This document shows, piece after piece, positions 1 through 8,683 of a DNA stretch of 64,000 nt. The position numbers and the translations under genes were made by a program. Positions within the stretch are counted from its first letter, which is position 1. Each line of letters opens with the position of its first letter. Source of the stretch: Thermodesulfovibrionales bacterium (GTDB lineage Bacteria > Nitrospirota > Thermodesulfovibrionia > Thermodesulfovibrionales > Dissulfurispiraceae); contig JAGUWD010000003.1 of assembly GCA_020062545.1 (NCBI GenBank), positions 1 to 64,000 of the forward strand, written 5' to 3'. The notes under the pieces were generated by a model. The model searched no databases and was not told where the DNA came from. It saw nothing but the letters and a program-made list of their open reading frames with translations.

Positions 1-3
1 ATA

Positions 4-216
4 GTGCTCAAGCATCTAATGGGAGGACCGATTGAGCCAACAGTAATAGTGAGGATGGTAGTTGCAGTGGGAATACTCCTCGGGATAGTGTGTATAGCAT
101 CGGTGAGCATAGTGGTTGGGTCTATAGCTGGAACAGCGATGGGTTATCTTGTGGAGGCTCTGACAGCGCCCAAAGAGGTTAGAGAGGCTGCTGAGGCAAC
201 TGCTAAGGCAAAATAA
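4..216 (+). CDS. Small membrane protein, unknown, possibly 5'-truncated
   Basis: A 70-residue reading frame that starts with GTG at base 4 and stays open to the window edge, so the true N-terminus may lie outside the window. The middle (about residues 13-50) is strongly hydrophobic and rich in Val, Ile, Gly and Ala, enough for one or two membrane segments. It is followed by a short charged tail rich in Ala, Glu and Lys. A clear terminator follows the stop codon, which supports this being the real 3' end of a transcription unit. I do not recognise a family. Confidence 0.5.
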   Translation: MLKHLMGGPIEPTVIVRMVVAVGILLGIVCIASVSIVVGSIAGTAMGYLVEALTAPKEVREAAEATAKAK

Positions 217-218
217 AG

Positions 219-246
219 AAAAGAGGGGGATTCCCCCCTCTTTTTT
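219..246 (+). terminator. Rho-independent terminator
   Basis: A G-run and matching C-run form a stem of about 9 bp (AAGAGGGGG / CCCCCTCTT) with a 4-base loop, followed directly by a run of T. It ends the transcript of the small membrane protein. Confidence 0.85.
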
Positions 247-289
247 GTGGTTGAGTCAATGCTTTAATTAACTCTGGGGGAGGGAAGGC

Positions 290-601
290 ATGAAGTCAAC
301 AAATAAGCATAAGTTCCTATCTTTAATGGATGAGATTATAAGTGGAGGGATGCTGGATGAGGTTTTACAGTATCCTTCTTACGACCTGATTCAAGACATA
401 TCCGAACCCAAACAGAACAGGGATTGTAATAAGAGTAGCATAGATTATGTTTTTGTGGACCTATACAAAGAACTTGTAGGAACCATTAAGGATAAACCGC
501 CATGCATTGAATGCTCTGATTTTACGATAGACAACTGTGCAAAAACATCGTGCGAATGTATAAAATTCAAACGCTATGTCTGTATTTCAAAAGCCTTATA
601 A
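290..601 (+). CDS. Small cysteine-rich protein, unknown
   Basis: A 103-residue protein with a purine-rich ribosome site (GGGGGAGGGAAGG) just before its ATG. The N-terminal two thirds are acidic and probably helical. The last 35 residues hold six Cys: a CIEC pair at about 71-74, then Cys at about 83, 88, 90 and 97. That is enough for a small zinc site or an iron-sulfur cluster, but the spacing matches no family I can name. There is no signal peptide and no membrane segment, so it is probably cytoplasmic. It sits alone between a terminator and the promoter of the cytochrome operon. Confidence 0.55.
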   Translation: MKSTNKHKFLSLMDEIISGGMLDEVLQYPSYDLIQDISEPKQNRDCNKSSIDYVFVDLYKELVGTIKDKPPCIECSDFTIDNCAKTSCECIKFKRYVCISKAL

Positions 602-616
602 TCACAAGGAGGAGTC

Positions 617-652
617 ATGAGGATATTCTTAAGAGCCTTTCTGTTCACCTAA
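617..652 (+). other. Possible 11-codon leader peptide ORF
   Basis: An ATG with a near-perfect ribosome site (AAGGAGG, 4-base spacing) opens an 11-codon frame (MRIFLRAFLFT) that ends at TAA. It precedes the cytochrome promoter, so it may instead be the 3' remnant of a decayed gene or the tail of the preceding transcript. Listed only because the ribosome site is unusually strong. Confidence 0.3.
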
Positions 653-675
653 AGTTCTAATTACTATTTTTTCTG

Positions 676-705
676 TTTTCAAAATCACCAGCATTTATGT
701 ATAAT
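676..705 (+). promoter_or_regulatory. Sigma70-type promoter of the cytochrome operon
   Basis: TTTTCA at 676-681, an 18-base spacer and a perfect TATAAT at 700-705. It lies about 50 bases before the ATG at 757. It overlaps the earlier in-frame ATG at 697, which is why that ATG is not used as the start. Confidence 0.6.
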
Positions 706-756
706 CTATTGCTATTTTTAATAGCTATATCTCTGAGAGGGTTTTTGGGAGGTCGC

Positions 757-1695
757 ATGAAAAGGGTTTTCTTGGTGGCTCTCTTATGGATTCCCCTGCT
801 CTGTTTTACTTATTCGGCAAGCGCAGAAACCTTTACCTGTCTGGCATGCCACAGCGCAATGAAGGGCAAGATCCGTACGGAAGGGGGCGTTTTAATCGAT
901 GTGAATGTAGACGGAGAGAAATACTCACAATCCGTACACGGAGGTTTTGATTGTATTATATGTCATAAACAATTCGGTTCAAATCCACACGAACCTGCAA
1001 GGATTGCGAATGTCCCGCAAGGCATTGCTTCTCTGGCGAGCAAGCTGACCCATAAGGCAAAGGTAGATCCTGTTGCCCTCGCTGCGTGCTCCGAATGCCA
1101 TGGTGATATTTATAAATCATGGCAGCAGAGCATCCACGGCAGCAACGTCATACAGAAGAAGCAGTCCGACGGTGCGTCATGCTTAGACTGTCACGGTTTG
1201 CCTCATTACATAACGCCTAAAAATACCGCTGCATCGCATATCAATAAAAAGAATATAGTTAAGACCTGCGGTGAGTGCCATGAAAACGAAGGCCTCGCCA
1301 GGAAATACGGCTTTAGTACCCATATACTCGGAAGGTACTATGAAAGCTTTCACGGTAAAAAATATGTTATCGGACATCCAAATGCCCCCACATGCGTTGA
1401 CTGCCACAAATATCATGATATCAAGAAATGGGAAGACCCCATGTCTCCTGTTGCATGGGATAACAGGACAGAGACCTGCGGCAGGTGCCATAAAGGCGCT
1501 ACAAAGAAGTTTGTCACTGCAATTACCCATAAACCATACGGGAAAGACAATCCTGTGCCCTACTATTTCGAGAAGGGATTGATAGTACTTCTGCTGTCCG
1601 TATTTGCATTTATTGTCGGTCACGTCATTCTCGAGGCGATTTCAGAGATCAGGGATAAGGTTTTAAGAAAAGGGAAGGAGGGACATCATGAATAA
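757..1695 (+). CDS. Seven-heme membrane-anchored c-type cytochrome
   Basis: A 312-residue protein. I chose ATG 757 because it has GGGAGG upstream and opens a proper signal peptide (MKRVFLVALL, cut near SASAE); an earlier ATG at 697 lies inside the -10 box. Seven CxxCH heme-binding motifs are visible (CLACH, CIICH, CSECH, CLDCH, CGECH, CVDCH, CGRCH), spread over the first 250 residues. A hydrophobic helix near residues 265-288 should anchor the protein, with a short charged tail in the cytoplasm. It is followed by an overlapping cytochrome b gene and a 9-heme lipoprotein, so it is probably the periplasmic heme subunit of a quinol-linked membrane complex. By layout it resembles the Cbc-type complexes of Geobacter, but that is inference and the physiological acceptor is unknown. 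Confidence 0.9.
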   Translation: MKRVFLVALLWIPLLCFTYSASAETFTCLACHSAMKGKIRTEGGVLIDVNVDGEKYSQSVHGGFDCIICHKQFGSNPHEPARIANVPQGIASLASKLTHKAKVDPVALAACSECHGDIYKSWQQSIHGSNVIQKKQSDGASCLDCHGLPHYITPKNTAASHINKKNIVKTCGECHENEGLARKYGFSTHILGRYYESFHGKKYVIGHPNAPTCVDCHKYHDIKKWEDPMSPVAWDNRTETCGRCHKGATKKFVTAITHKPYGKDNPVPYYFEKGLIVLLLSVFAFIVGHVILEAISEIRDKVLRKGKEGHHE

Positions 1696-2413
1696 AGAGA
1701 CTCCAAAGGAATATTTACGTTTCAATACTATAGAGAGGATTCAGCATGTAATTCTTTTTACCACATTCCTGTTGCTCTCATTCACAGGATGGGCATTGAA
1801 ATATCCGGAGCAGACCGTTGAACATTCGAGCTGGCTGGTAAGGATATGGGGTGGAGCAAAGAACGCAGGCATAGTGCATCGCATAGCAGGCATTACAATG
1901 CTTCTGGACTTTGCGTGGCATGTGCTTTATCTCGGATACATGCTTTCGACAGGCAAGATGAAGCTCCGTAAAGACACGACCATTATTCCCCTGCCAAAGG
2001 ATGTAATGGATGCCGTAAAAAACATACTGTACTTCCTCGGTCTGGGCAAAGAGAAGCCGCAGTTCGGCAGGTTCAGCTATATACATAAATTCGATTACTG
2101 GGCGGTTTTCTGGGGCATGGGAATCATCGGATTGTCCGGTCTTTTCCTTGCATTCCCTGTCCAGTCCTCATACTTCTTCCCTTTGTGGAGCGTGAACTGG
2201 ATATGGGAGGTAATCTCAATCATGCACAGCGATGAGGCCCTCCTTGCCATAGTCTTCATACTCTTCTGGCATTTCTACAACGAGCATCTGAAATGGAATA
2301 AATTCCCCATGAGCATGACATGGATCACAGGAAAAATCTCCATCGAAGATATGAAACACGAGCACCCTCTCGAGTATAAACTTGAATTCGGCGATAAAGG
2401 GGACAACAAATGA
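1688..2413 (+). CDS. Membrane cytochrome b subunit (diheme b-type)
   Basis: A 241-residue integral membrane protein whose ATG overlaps the end of the heptaheme gene by 8 bases. About four hydrophobic segments are visible, near residues 20-37, 62-84, 138-158 and 180-200. Histidines fit b-heme ligation: IQH near the start of helix 1, VHRIAG and WHVLY around helix 2, and FWHFYNEH in the last helix. This pattern is known from cytochrome b561/thiosulfate-reductase-type b subunits that pass electrons between menaquinol and a periplasmic cytochrome. Together with its neighbours it would make a three-subunit quinol:cytochrome module. Direction of electron flow cannot be read from the sequence. Confidence 0.85.
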   Translation: MNKETPKEYLRFNTIERIQHVILFTTFLLLSFTGWALKYPEQTVEHSSWLVRIWGGAKNAGIVHRIAGITMLLDFAWHVLYLGYMLSTGKMKLRKDTTIIPLPKDVMDAVKNILYFLGLGKEKPQFGRFSYIHKFDYWAVFWGMGIIGLSGLFLAFPVQSSYFFPLWSVNWIWEVISIMHSDEALLAIVFILFWHFYNEHLKWNKFPMSMTWITGKISIEDMKHEHPLEYKLEFGDKGDNK

Positions 2414-3174
2414 GATGGTTGGTAGCGATTATAACCATAAGCACATTGATATTCGGTTGTTCTCCGAAGAAGGCAGAAAAAGGAGCGACAGAAAAGGCCC
2501 CTGAAAAAATAATATCGAGGGATGAGGCAGTGGGCAGTCTGCCGTGCTTTAAATGCCACTCATACCAGAAATTCTCTGCGCCGCCACAGAAAGGCATATT
2601 CCCCCACCAGAGGCATATGGATGCAGGCTATCACTGCAACCAGTGCCACGACCCCAGAGGGCATCGGCACATGGTAGTTAACAGGAATATCTGCAGCAAC
2701 TGCCACAGCATGAAGATTATTACCTTTGACAGGACGGTTTTACCATCAAAGTTCAACCACGAGGCTCATGCAAGGCTGTTCAACTGCAAGGAGTGCCATC
2801 CCGGTATATTTCTGATGAGCGCCGGTACCGCACGTGTCACCATGAAGGACATTGATAGCGGTGCATATTGCGGTGCATGTCATGACGGCAAAAAGGCATT
2901 TGCTTCTTCCGAGTGTGTAAAATGTCATAAAATGAAGGGCTTTGAAAAGGAACTTGCATATAAGGTTGACGGTATCGGCAATGTGGTCTTCAGTCATAAG
3001 TTCCACACAACAGCATTCTCCTGCGATTCATGCCATCCGAAATTATTCGGCATGAAGAAGACGCAGGGAAAGATGAAGATGGACGACATGAACAATGGAA
3101 AGTCCTGCGGTGCATGCCATAACGGAAACATAGCTACGCCTGTTACGGACTGCGGGAAATGCCATAAAGTATAG
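2410..3174 (+). CDS. Nine-heme c-type cytochrome lipoprotein
   Basis: A 254-residue protein with an N-terminal lipoprotein signal (lipobox IFGC, Cys17), so it should be lipid-anchored on the periplasmic side of a membrane. Nine CxxCH motifs are present (CFKCH, CNQCH, CSNCH, CKECH, CGACH, CVKCH, CDSCH, CGACH, CGKCH). The last six form two copies of a three-heme unit: each has a histidine-rich lead (FNHEAH, FSHKFH), then a CxxCH, a KMKMDDMNxGxxCGACH-type segment and a terminal CxKCHK. The single triheme cytochrome at 37945 has the same unit, so the three copies are likely related by duplication. The start overlaps the cytochrome b stop (ATGA), so the genes are translationally coupled. Confidence 0.9.
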   Translation: MRWLVAIITISTLIFGCSPKKAEKGATEKAPEKIISRDEAVGSLPCFKCHSYQKFSAPPQKGIFPHQRHMDAGYHCNQCHDPRGHRHMVVNRNICSNCHSMKIITFDRTVLPSKFNHEAHARLFNCKECHPGIFLMSAGTARVTMKDIDSGAYCGACHDGKKAFASSECVKCHKMKGFEKELAYKVDGIGNVVFSHKFHTTAFSCDSCHPKLFGMKKTQGKMKMDDMNNGKSCGACHNGNIATPVTDCGKCHKV

Positions 3175-3180
3175 GCACAA

Positions 3181-3224
3181 ATACAGCTATAAGGATTGTC
3201 TCTGACTTATCCTTATAGCTGTAT
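3181..3224. terminator. Perfect 16-bp inverted repeat, likely bidirectional terminator
   Basis: ATACAGCTATAAGGAT at 3181-3196 is exactly mirrored at 3209-3224 around a 12-base loop. It sits between the converging cytochrome operon and the minus-strand regulator genes. There is no long T-run, so a terminator or transcript-stabilising role is inferred from position. Confidence 0.65.
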
Positions 3225-3235
3225 CACCTTTGCCT

Positions 3236-3523
3236 TTACCTTTCTTTTGTGAGTACCTGAAAGAGTCTTGCTATCATTACGCTGAATATCCCGCCTATGA
3301 ATGAGCCGAATGCGCCTATGATGCCAACAACTATTATTACACCCATAATCACTATGAAACTGTGCGGGGAAAGGTGTGCATTGAACATGCGGTTAAGGTC
3401 ATTGGCAACTGCCTCACTCCATCCGCCGCCGAGGCTTTTACCGAGGAGCAGGTCCATGCTGAGGGCGACTGCAACTCCCAATATCCCGCCAAATATAACG
3501 CCTATATAAAATGCCCTTCTCAC
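3236..3523 (-). CDS. Small two-helix membrane protein, unknown
   Basis: A 95-residue protein with two strongly hydrophobic segments (about 5-25 and 56-85), Gly-rich in both, separated by a polar stretch. Its ATG overlaps the stop of the upstream sigma54 regulator by 4 bases (ATGA), so it is translated together with that two-component system. I do not recognise a family. The coupling suggests an accessory membrane component of the same signalling unit, which is inference. Confidence 0.65.
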   Translation of the reverse strand: MRRAFYIGVIFGGILGVAVALSMDLLLGKSLGGGWSEAVANDLNRMFNAHLSPHSFIVIMGVIIVVGIIGAFGSFIGGIFSVMIARLFQVLTKER

Positions 3524-4869
3524 TGCTCCTCTATCCCGTATTTTTTAAACTTCCTGTATAAAGTTGCAAGGTCTATACCCAATGCCTTTGCCGTTTCTTC
3601 CTTGTCTCTATTATGGGCTTCATAAAGTTTTATGAGCAGATTTTTTTCGTAGTCGCTTAGATATGTTTTCAGAGTTGAAAGCTGCATCTCGTGTTCTGCT
3701 TTCTTTAATTTGTCCGGAAGGTTATCTGCAGTTATGTAATCGCCATCTGTGAGGACAACTGCCCTCTCTATGACATTTCCCAATTCCCTTACATTACCCG
3801 GCCATGAATATTCGAGCAATATGGACAATGCCTGCCTGTCAATGCCCTTGATATTCTTTTTATGCTCCTCAGAAAATTTATCGATGAAATGCCTTGCGAG
3901 CATCTCTATGTCATCCTTTCGCTCTCTGAGCGGAGGTATCTTTATCTCGATGACATTTAATCTCCAGTAGAGGTCTTCCCTGAACTTTCCTTCCTTGATC
4001 CTGTTTTCTATATCCACATTGGTTGCAGAGATTATCCTTACATCAACTATTTTGGGTTTTGTTTCGCCGAGGGGATAAACCTCTCCGGTCTCCAGGACTT
4101 TCAGGAGCTTAGCCTGCAGGTTAACTGGCATGTCTCCTATTTCGTCAAGAAAGAGCGTTCCCTGATGGGCGAGGGGGATAAGGCCTAATTTGTCGGACAC
4201 GGCACCTGTAAATGCGCCCTTTTTATAGCCAAAAAGCTCCGACTCCAAAAGCCCCTCTGGTATGGCCGAGCAGTTTATGGAAATGAACGGTCTGTCGCGT
4301 CTCGGGCTGTTGCAGTGCACAAGCTCTGCCAGAAGCCCCTTACCCGTGCCGCTTTCTCCAAGTATCATGATATTGCTTTTGGTGGGGATTACCTTCTCGA
4401 GGGTCTCGACAATCTTCAGCATGGATTCCGAGTTTGCTACAAAATCCCTGCAGGCCATGCGCTGGCTTATCTGCTGTTTAAGGGCAATGTTTTCATTTAT
4501 TATCTTTTTCTGTTCGATGACTTTTTTGATTGTGAGTTTTATCTCTTCGTTGAGAAAGGGCTTTACAATATAGTCAGATGCGCCTTTTTTCATTGCCTCA
4601 ACAGCAGACTCTATGGAGGCAAATGCCGTCATCATTATCACCGGCATATCATGGTTTATCTCTTTAGCCTTTTCGAGAACAGTTATTCCGTCGACCTTGC
4701 CCATTTTCAGGTCTGTAATCACGACACCAAAGCTCTCGGCCTTGAGTTTTTCTATGGCATCCTCGCCGCTGTTTGCAGAGGTTACGGAATATCCTTCCCT
4801 CTTTAGAAGGAATTCCAGTGCCTTGCATATATCAGGCTCGTCATCGACTATCAATATCTTCGGTTTCAT
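3520..4869 (-). CDS. Sigma54-dependent response regulator (NtrC/AtoC family)
   Basis: A 449-residue activator with three classic parts. The receiver domain (1-120) has the DD pair near residue 9 and the phospho-acceptor Asp53. The AAA+ domain shows Walker A GESGTGKG at 171-178 (usually GESGTGKE), the sigma54-contact loop GAFTGA at 218-223 and Walker B LFLDEIGDMP at about 239-248. A Fis-type helix-turn-helix lies at the C-terminus. It should drive sigma54 promoters when phosphorylated. The kinase gene lies directly upstream with a 10-base gap, making a cognate pair. Candidate targets are the neighbouring cytochrome genes; a sigma54-type promoter is visible before the triheme cytochrome at 37945, but a link is not proven. 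Confidence 0.93.
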   Translation of the reverse strand: MKPKILIVDDEPDICKALEFLLKREGYSVTSANSGEDAIEKLKAESFGVVITDLKMGKVDGITVLEKAKEINHDMPVIMMTAFASIESAVEAMKKGASDYIVKPFLNEEIKLTIKKVIEQKKIINENIALKQQISQRMACRDFVANSESMLKIVETLEKVIPTKSNIMILGESGTGKGLLAELVHCNSPRRDRPFISINCSAIPEGLLESELFGYKKGAFTGAVSDKLGLIPLAHQGTLFLDEIGDMPVNLQAKLLKVLETGEVYPLGETKPKIVDVRIISATNVDIENRIKEGKFREDLYWRLNVIEIKIPPLRERKDDIEMLARHFIDKFSEEHKKNIKGIDRQALSILLEYSWPGNVRELGNVIERAVVLTDGDYITADNLPDKLKKAEHEMQLSTLKTYLSDYEKNLLIKLYEAHNRDKEETAKALGIDLATLYRKFKKYGIEEQ

Positions 4870-4879
4870 CTTTTTCTTT

Positions 4880-6922
4880 TTACCTGTTGTTTGTCGGTAT
4901 TGTTATAGTAAAAATACTCCCCTTGTCAGCTTCGCTCTCAACAGTCAGGGTGCCGTTCATTTTTTTGATTATATTATAGCTTACTGCAAGTCCGAGACCC
5001 GTGCCCTTTTCCTTGGTTGTATAGAACGGGTCGAATATCTTTGGTAAATCCTCTCTTGGAATACCGGTGCCTGTATCCTCGAATTGTATGATTATGTCAC
5101 TTCCTCTCATCATGCTTCTGACAGTAAGCGTCCCTCCATCGGGCATTGCGTCTATGGCATTCAGGGTAAGGTTTACAAAGACCTGTGACAGTTGGTTGCC
5201 GTCTGCGATGACATCGGGCAGAGATGGTGAAAGCTCTTTGATGATTGATATGTTCTTTGCCTTTTTATCGTACTGAATAAGATTGATGGATGTTTCTATA
5301 ATCTCATTTATCTTGCATTCCTTCGGCTCTCCTGCAGGCATTTTTGAGAAGCCGGAAAGCTGCTTTAATATTTCCGAAATCCTGTTTATATGAAAATAAA
5401 TTGTTTCGAGACTCTCTTTTTTAAATGTATCCTCTTCCATTTCTCTGAGTATCTGGACAAAGGAGAAGATGGATGTCAGGGGATTGCCTATTTCATGAGC
5501 TATGCCTGCTGCAAGCCTTCCTATGGATGCGAGCTTTTCTGAATGAATTATCTGTTCTTCCATTTTTTTCATCTCCGTTACATCCTGTATGAGCCTTATA
5601 TATCCATGGATTTCTCCGTTTACTCCTTTCACAGGAGCAGTGGTGATCTGGAAGTGCTTATCCCTCTGTCCGAAGAGGTTAGATAGAATTACCGTGTCAA
5701 TACTATCTTTGGCTCTGGTATACTCAGATGAAACATGGCAGTCAGGACAGATATCCTCGCAAGACTTGCCGGTAACATCCATGCCGGCCATATCTTTTAT
5801 CATCTGATTTGTCCATTGAATTCTGCCGTATCTGTCGATTAATACAATTCCGCCTCCTATAGCGCTGACAATGGTATTGAGCTTTTCCTTTTCACTTACA
5901 AGCTCTGCTGTTCTTTCATTGACCCTTTCTTCGAGTTCGACAGCATATTTTTCAAGCTCTTCCTTTCTCTTTGCCATCGCTTCTGCCTTTATCCTCTTTT
6001 TGTTGAATATAATCAAAAGGGTTGAAACAACGCTCGTGGTAATGAAGATGGATATTATGAGATAGGAGTAGAGTCCCATGCTATGTCTTGTGGCCGAGGT
6101 TACTTCGGAGTAAGGGGCGGACACAGCGATTATCCATGAAAGGCTATCTATGCCAACAGTGGAAAATGCAATAATCTTGTCCTCCCCTGTGGGCGCAATG
6201 TGCCTGCCATAATTGCTTGTCTTTCCCTCGATTATGCGCTTTTCGAGATCAAAGTTCATATGACATTTAAAACAGGTGGAATCTGCCTTGTAAATGTTTC
6301 CGCCAACCATTCCTGGCTGGGTAGGATGGTAGAGGAGGGTTCCGTTTTTATCCATCATCCATGCATATCCTCTGGAGCCAGATTTTATATTGCTGACGAA
6401 CCTACCGGCTATATCATTTATTTTTATGGATAGGAATATCACCCCTATCATGCCTTCGTGGTTATATATTGGAGATATGATATAGATCAGGTGCGGGGTT
6501 TCTATAATAGTAGTATTGCCGGGGCCAATATTTTTTGTCTGTTTAAGCATATTCGCAATGAAAGGTTTAGATAGATTACTGTTGTCTTCAGAAAATACCA
6601 CTTCCCCTCTGGTATTCAAAATCCCGAGACTTGTTTCGATTATTCCCTTTTTTCTCAAGGCATCATTTGTCAGCCAGTCGAGATCCCTTTTGTTCGTTAT
6701 GCCCCTCTTGGACAGCATATTGGAGATATGGCGGACATCTTGCTTTATGAAATACAGATAGGCGCTTATGTTGTCGGCTATAGATTTGGAGAGCAGAGAC
6801 TGCTGCCTGTTAAACTGCTCTGCCATTTCCATCTGGAGGGATTGCTGGAAAAAGACATTTAACGTGATAAGGGCGGAGATTACTGCTATAAGCGTGCCGA
6901 CTATTAATAAATAACTTTTCAT
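4880..6922 (-). CDS. Sensor histidine kinase with periplasmic c-heme motif
   Basis: A 680-residue kinase, taking the ATG at 6922 as start because it begins directly with the first membrane helix; an in-frame ATG 14 codons upstream is possible. Order: helix 1 (about 2-24), a large periplasmic Cache-type domain, helix 2 (about 286-308), a coiled linker, a PAS domain, HisKA with His476 in GIAHEIGNPLT, and a HATPase_c domain (DTGTGIP, GTGLGLA). The periplasmic domain contains CFKCH at 217-221, a covalent heme-c binding motif, just before helix 2. Heme-c sensor domains are known from Geobacter chemotaxis receptors. The cytoplasmic PAS also has a Cys cluster (CEDICPDC, about 388-395). With the next gene it forms a two-component pair beside a multiheme cytochrome operon. 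Confidence 0.9.
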   Translation of the reverse strand: MKSYLLIVGTLIAVISALITLNVFFQQSLQMEMAEQFNRQQSLLSKSIADNISAYLYFIKQDVRHISNMLSKRGITNKRDLDWLTNDALRKKGIIETSLGILNTRGEVVFSEDNSNLSKPFIANMLKQTKNIGPGNTTIIETPHLIYIISPIYNHEGMIGVIFLSIKINDIAGRFVSNIKSGSRGYAWMMDKNGTLLYHPTQPGMVGGNIYKADSTCFKCHMNFDLEKRIIEGKTSNYGRHIAPTGEDKIIAFSTVGIDSLSWIIAVSAPYSEVTSATRHSMGLYSYLIISIFITTSVVSTLLIIFNKKRIKAEAMAKRKEELEKYAVELEERVNERTAELVSEKEKLNTIVSAIGGGIVLIDRYGRIQWTNQMIKDMAGMDVTGKSCEDICPDCHVSSEYTRAKDSIDTVILSNLFGQRDKHFQITTAPVKGVNGEIHGYIRLIQDVTEMKKMEEQIIHSEKLASIGRLAAGIAHEIGNPLTSIFSFVQILREMEEDTFKKESLETIYFHINRISEILKQLSGFSKMPAGEPKECKINEIIETSINLIQYDKKAKNISIIKELSPSLPDVIADGNQLSQVFVNLTLNAIDAMPDGGTLTVRSMMRGSDIIIQFEDTGTGIPREDLPKIFDPFYTTKEKGTGLGLAVSYNIIKKMNGTLTVESEADKGSIFTITIPTNNR

Positions 6923-6963
6923 CTCTCTATATGATAGCAAAAAACAGCAGTATATATAAAACA

Positions 6964-7023
6964 AGTAGCCGGTGGTCAGTAGTCAGTAACCAGATATTCT
7001 CCTTCTACTGGTGACCGGCTACT
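6964..7023. repeat. Mirrored heptamer array at the thioesterase 3' end
   Basis: Left arm AGTAGCC, GGTGGTC, AGTAGTC, AGTAACC (6964-6991); right arm TTCTACT, GGTGACC, GGCTACT (7003-7023). The arms are mostly complementary and could form a hairpin of about 19 bp. The stop codon of the thioesterase gene (7019-7021, minus strand) lies inside the right arm. Confidence 0.75.
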
Positions 7024-7417
7024 GTTTTGAGGGGATCAGTTTCGCATAAGCCTCGGCAATGATTGTGCCGTTGGATGCCTTTAAAAGACGGGACCGGGCC
7101 TCGACGAGCCTTGAACTCTTCTTGATTATTTCTGCCTCTGCAATTGTCTTTTCGTTTGCCATCAAAGGCATTTTGAACCTCACATTTATTTCAGCAGTAA
7201 CAGGCATTATCCCTTCAGCTATGGCAGCCTGTATCATGGCCTCATCAAGGACAGTGGTTATTACTCCACCATGTGTTATGTCCTTGTAGCCCTGATAAAT
7301 TTTGGAAGGTATAAACTCGGTGGTGAGCCTGCCATTTGAGTAATTGAAGGACAGTTTTAAACCGCAATGGTTGTCTCTGCCGCATGCAAAACAGTAATTG
7401 TCGTCTTCGAGTTTCAT
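7019..7417 (-). CDS. PaaI/4HBT hotdog-fold acyl-CoA thioesterase
   Basis: A 132-residue protein; ATG 7417 is preferred over the TTG one codon earlier. The hotdog-fold signature is clear: a motif ITHGGVITTVLDEAM around residues 48-62 (the HGG-x-D/E catalytic region of the PaaI group), followed by strand segments with a VNVRFKxPL-like pattern. The N-terminus carries a CFACG motif typical of one branch of these thioesterases. It probably hydrolyses an acyl-CoA of unknown identity in the cytoplasm. It starts just after the rho stop codon, so it is likely read through from rho. Its stop codon and last residue come from a heptamer repeat arm. Confidence 0.8.
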   Translation of the reverse strand: MKLEDDNYCFACGRDNHCGLKLSFNYSNGRLTTEFIPSKIYQGYKDITHGGVITTVLDEAMIQAAIAEGIMPVTAEINVRFKMPLMANEKTIAEAEIIKKSSRLVEARSRLLKASNGTIIAEAYAKLIPSKQ

Positions 7418-7420
7418 CAA

Positions 7421-8683
7421 CTATTTATTCATCATCTCCAGGAACTCTTTGTTGCTTTTTGCTCCCTTAAGTTTGCTGAGCAGGAATTCCATGCTCTCAA
7501 CAGTGCTTAAAGGATTCAGTACCTTTCTGAGTATCCACATTTTGTTCAGGACATCCGGGGCAACGAGCAATTCTTCTTTCCTTGTTCCCGATGAATTAAT
7601 GTCAATGCTCGGGAATATCCTCTTGTCAACGAGTTTACGGTCGAGGTGGAGTTCCATGTTGCCTGTTCCCTTGAATTCCTCGAATATAACATCGTCCATC
7701 CTGCTTCCTGTATCCACAAGTGCAGTTGCAAGTATGGTAAGGCTGCCGCCTTCTTCAATGCTTCTTGCTGTGCCAAAAAATCTCTTGGGTCTCTGAAGGG
7801 CATTGGCATCGAGCCCGCCTGACAGTACCTTTCCGCTTGTCGGAGTTATTGTATTATAAGCCCTTGCAAGCCTTGTTATACTGTCAAGGAGGATAACGAC
7901 ATCCCTCTTTGTCTCTACCAATCTCTTTGCCCTTTCGATAACCATTTCAGAGACCTGACAATGCCTCTGCGGAGGCTCGTCAAATGTGGAGCTTATGATC
8001 TCGGCAGTGCTTACCTGCCTTTTCCAGTCAGTTACTTCTTCGGGTCTTTCATCTATCAGGAGTATTATGAGATGTATTTCCTTGTGGTTCTTTTTAATTG
8101 CCTTTGCTATAGACTGGAGGAGCATTGTCTTTCCAGTCCTCGGTGCTGCTACTATGAGTCCACGCTGTCCCTTGCCTATGGGCGTTATAAGGTCCATAAC
8201 CCTCATAGAGTAATCCTCTGTCTGGTACTCAAGGTTTACTTTTTCTGTCGGGTAATAGGGAGTAAGGTTATCAAATAACGGACGGCTTACATTGTCTTCT
8301 GGAGATTCATTATTTATGGTTTCTACTTTTAGGAGTGCGAAATACCTTTCATTTTCCTTCGGAGGCCTTATCTGCCCTGATACAAAATCACCTGTCCTTA
8401 ATGTAAACCTTCTGATCTGAGAAGGGGATACATATATGTCATCGGGAGAGGGCAGGTAACTGTAATCCGGGGAGCGGAGAAATCCGAAACCGTCAGGGAG
8501 TATCTCCAGAACACCCGAGCCATAGACATTGCCGGCCTTCTCTGCCTGCGCCTGAAGGATGGCGAAAATAAGCTCCTGCTTTCTCATGCCTGTGGCGCCT
8601 TCTACATGAAGTTCTTTTGCAAGATGTGTTAGTGCATCGATGTTTTTTTCTTTCAATTCAGAAATTGAAATGTAGTTTTCCAT
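7421..8683 (-). CDS. rho: Transcription termination factor Rho
   Basis: A 420-residue protein. ATG 8683 is chosen because AGAGAGGT lies 9 bases upstream; an in-frame ATG 8 codons earlier lacks a site. The N-terminal Rho helical and cold-shock RNA-binding domains (about 1-125) include [21 protein letters not shown]. The ATPase core shows the P-loop APRTGKT, the segment [12 protein letters not shown], the Walker B region [14 protein letters not shown] and the R-loop [11 protein letters not shown]. These match Rho closely along the whole length. It acts as a hexameric helicase that ends transcription. It is preceded by a sigma70-type promoter and a leader of about 225 bases. Confidence 0.97.
   Translation of the reverse strand: MENYISISELKEKNIDALTHLAKELHVEGATGMRKQELIFAILQAQAEKAGNVYGSGVLEILPDGFGFLRSPDYSYLPSPDDIYVSPSQIRRFTLRTGDFVSGQIRPPKENERYFALLKVETINNESPEDNVSRPLFDNLTPYYPTEKVNLEYQTEDYSMRVMDLITPIGKGQRGLIVAAPRTGKTMLLQSIAKAIKKNHKEIHLIILLIDERPEEVTDWKRQVSTAEIISSTFDEPPQRHCQVSEMVIERAKRLVETKRDVVILLDSITRLARAYNTITPTSGKVLSGGLDANALQRPKRFFGTARSIEEGGSLTILATALVDTGSRMDDVIFEEFKGTGNMELHLDRKLVDKRIFPSIDINSSGTRKEELLVAPDVLNKMWILRKVLNPLSTVESMEFLLSKLKGAKSNKEFLEMMNK

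Noticed and set aside
697-756. Earlier in-frame ATG for the heptaheme cytochrome
   Set aside because: It overlaps the TATAAT box at 700-705 and would put extra residues before a perfect signal peptide; ATG 757 has the ribosome site.
5735-5762. Second CxxCH (CPDCH) of the sensor kinase as a heme site
   Set aside because: It lies in the cytoplasmic PAS domain, where cytochrome c heme attachment does not occur; a metal or redox Cys cluster is more likely.
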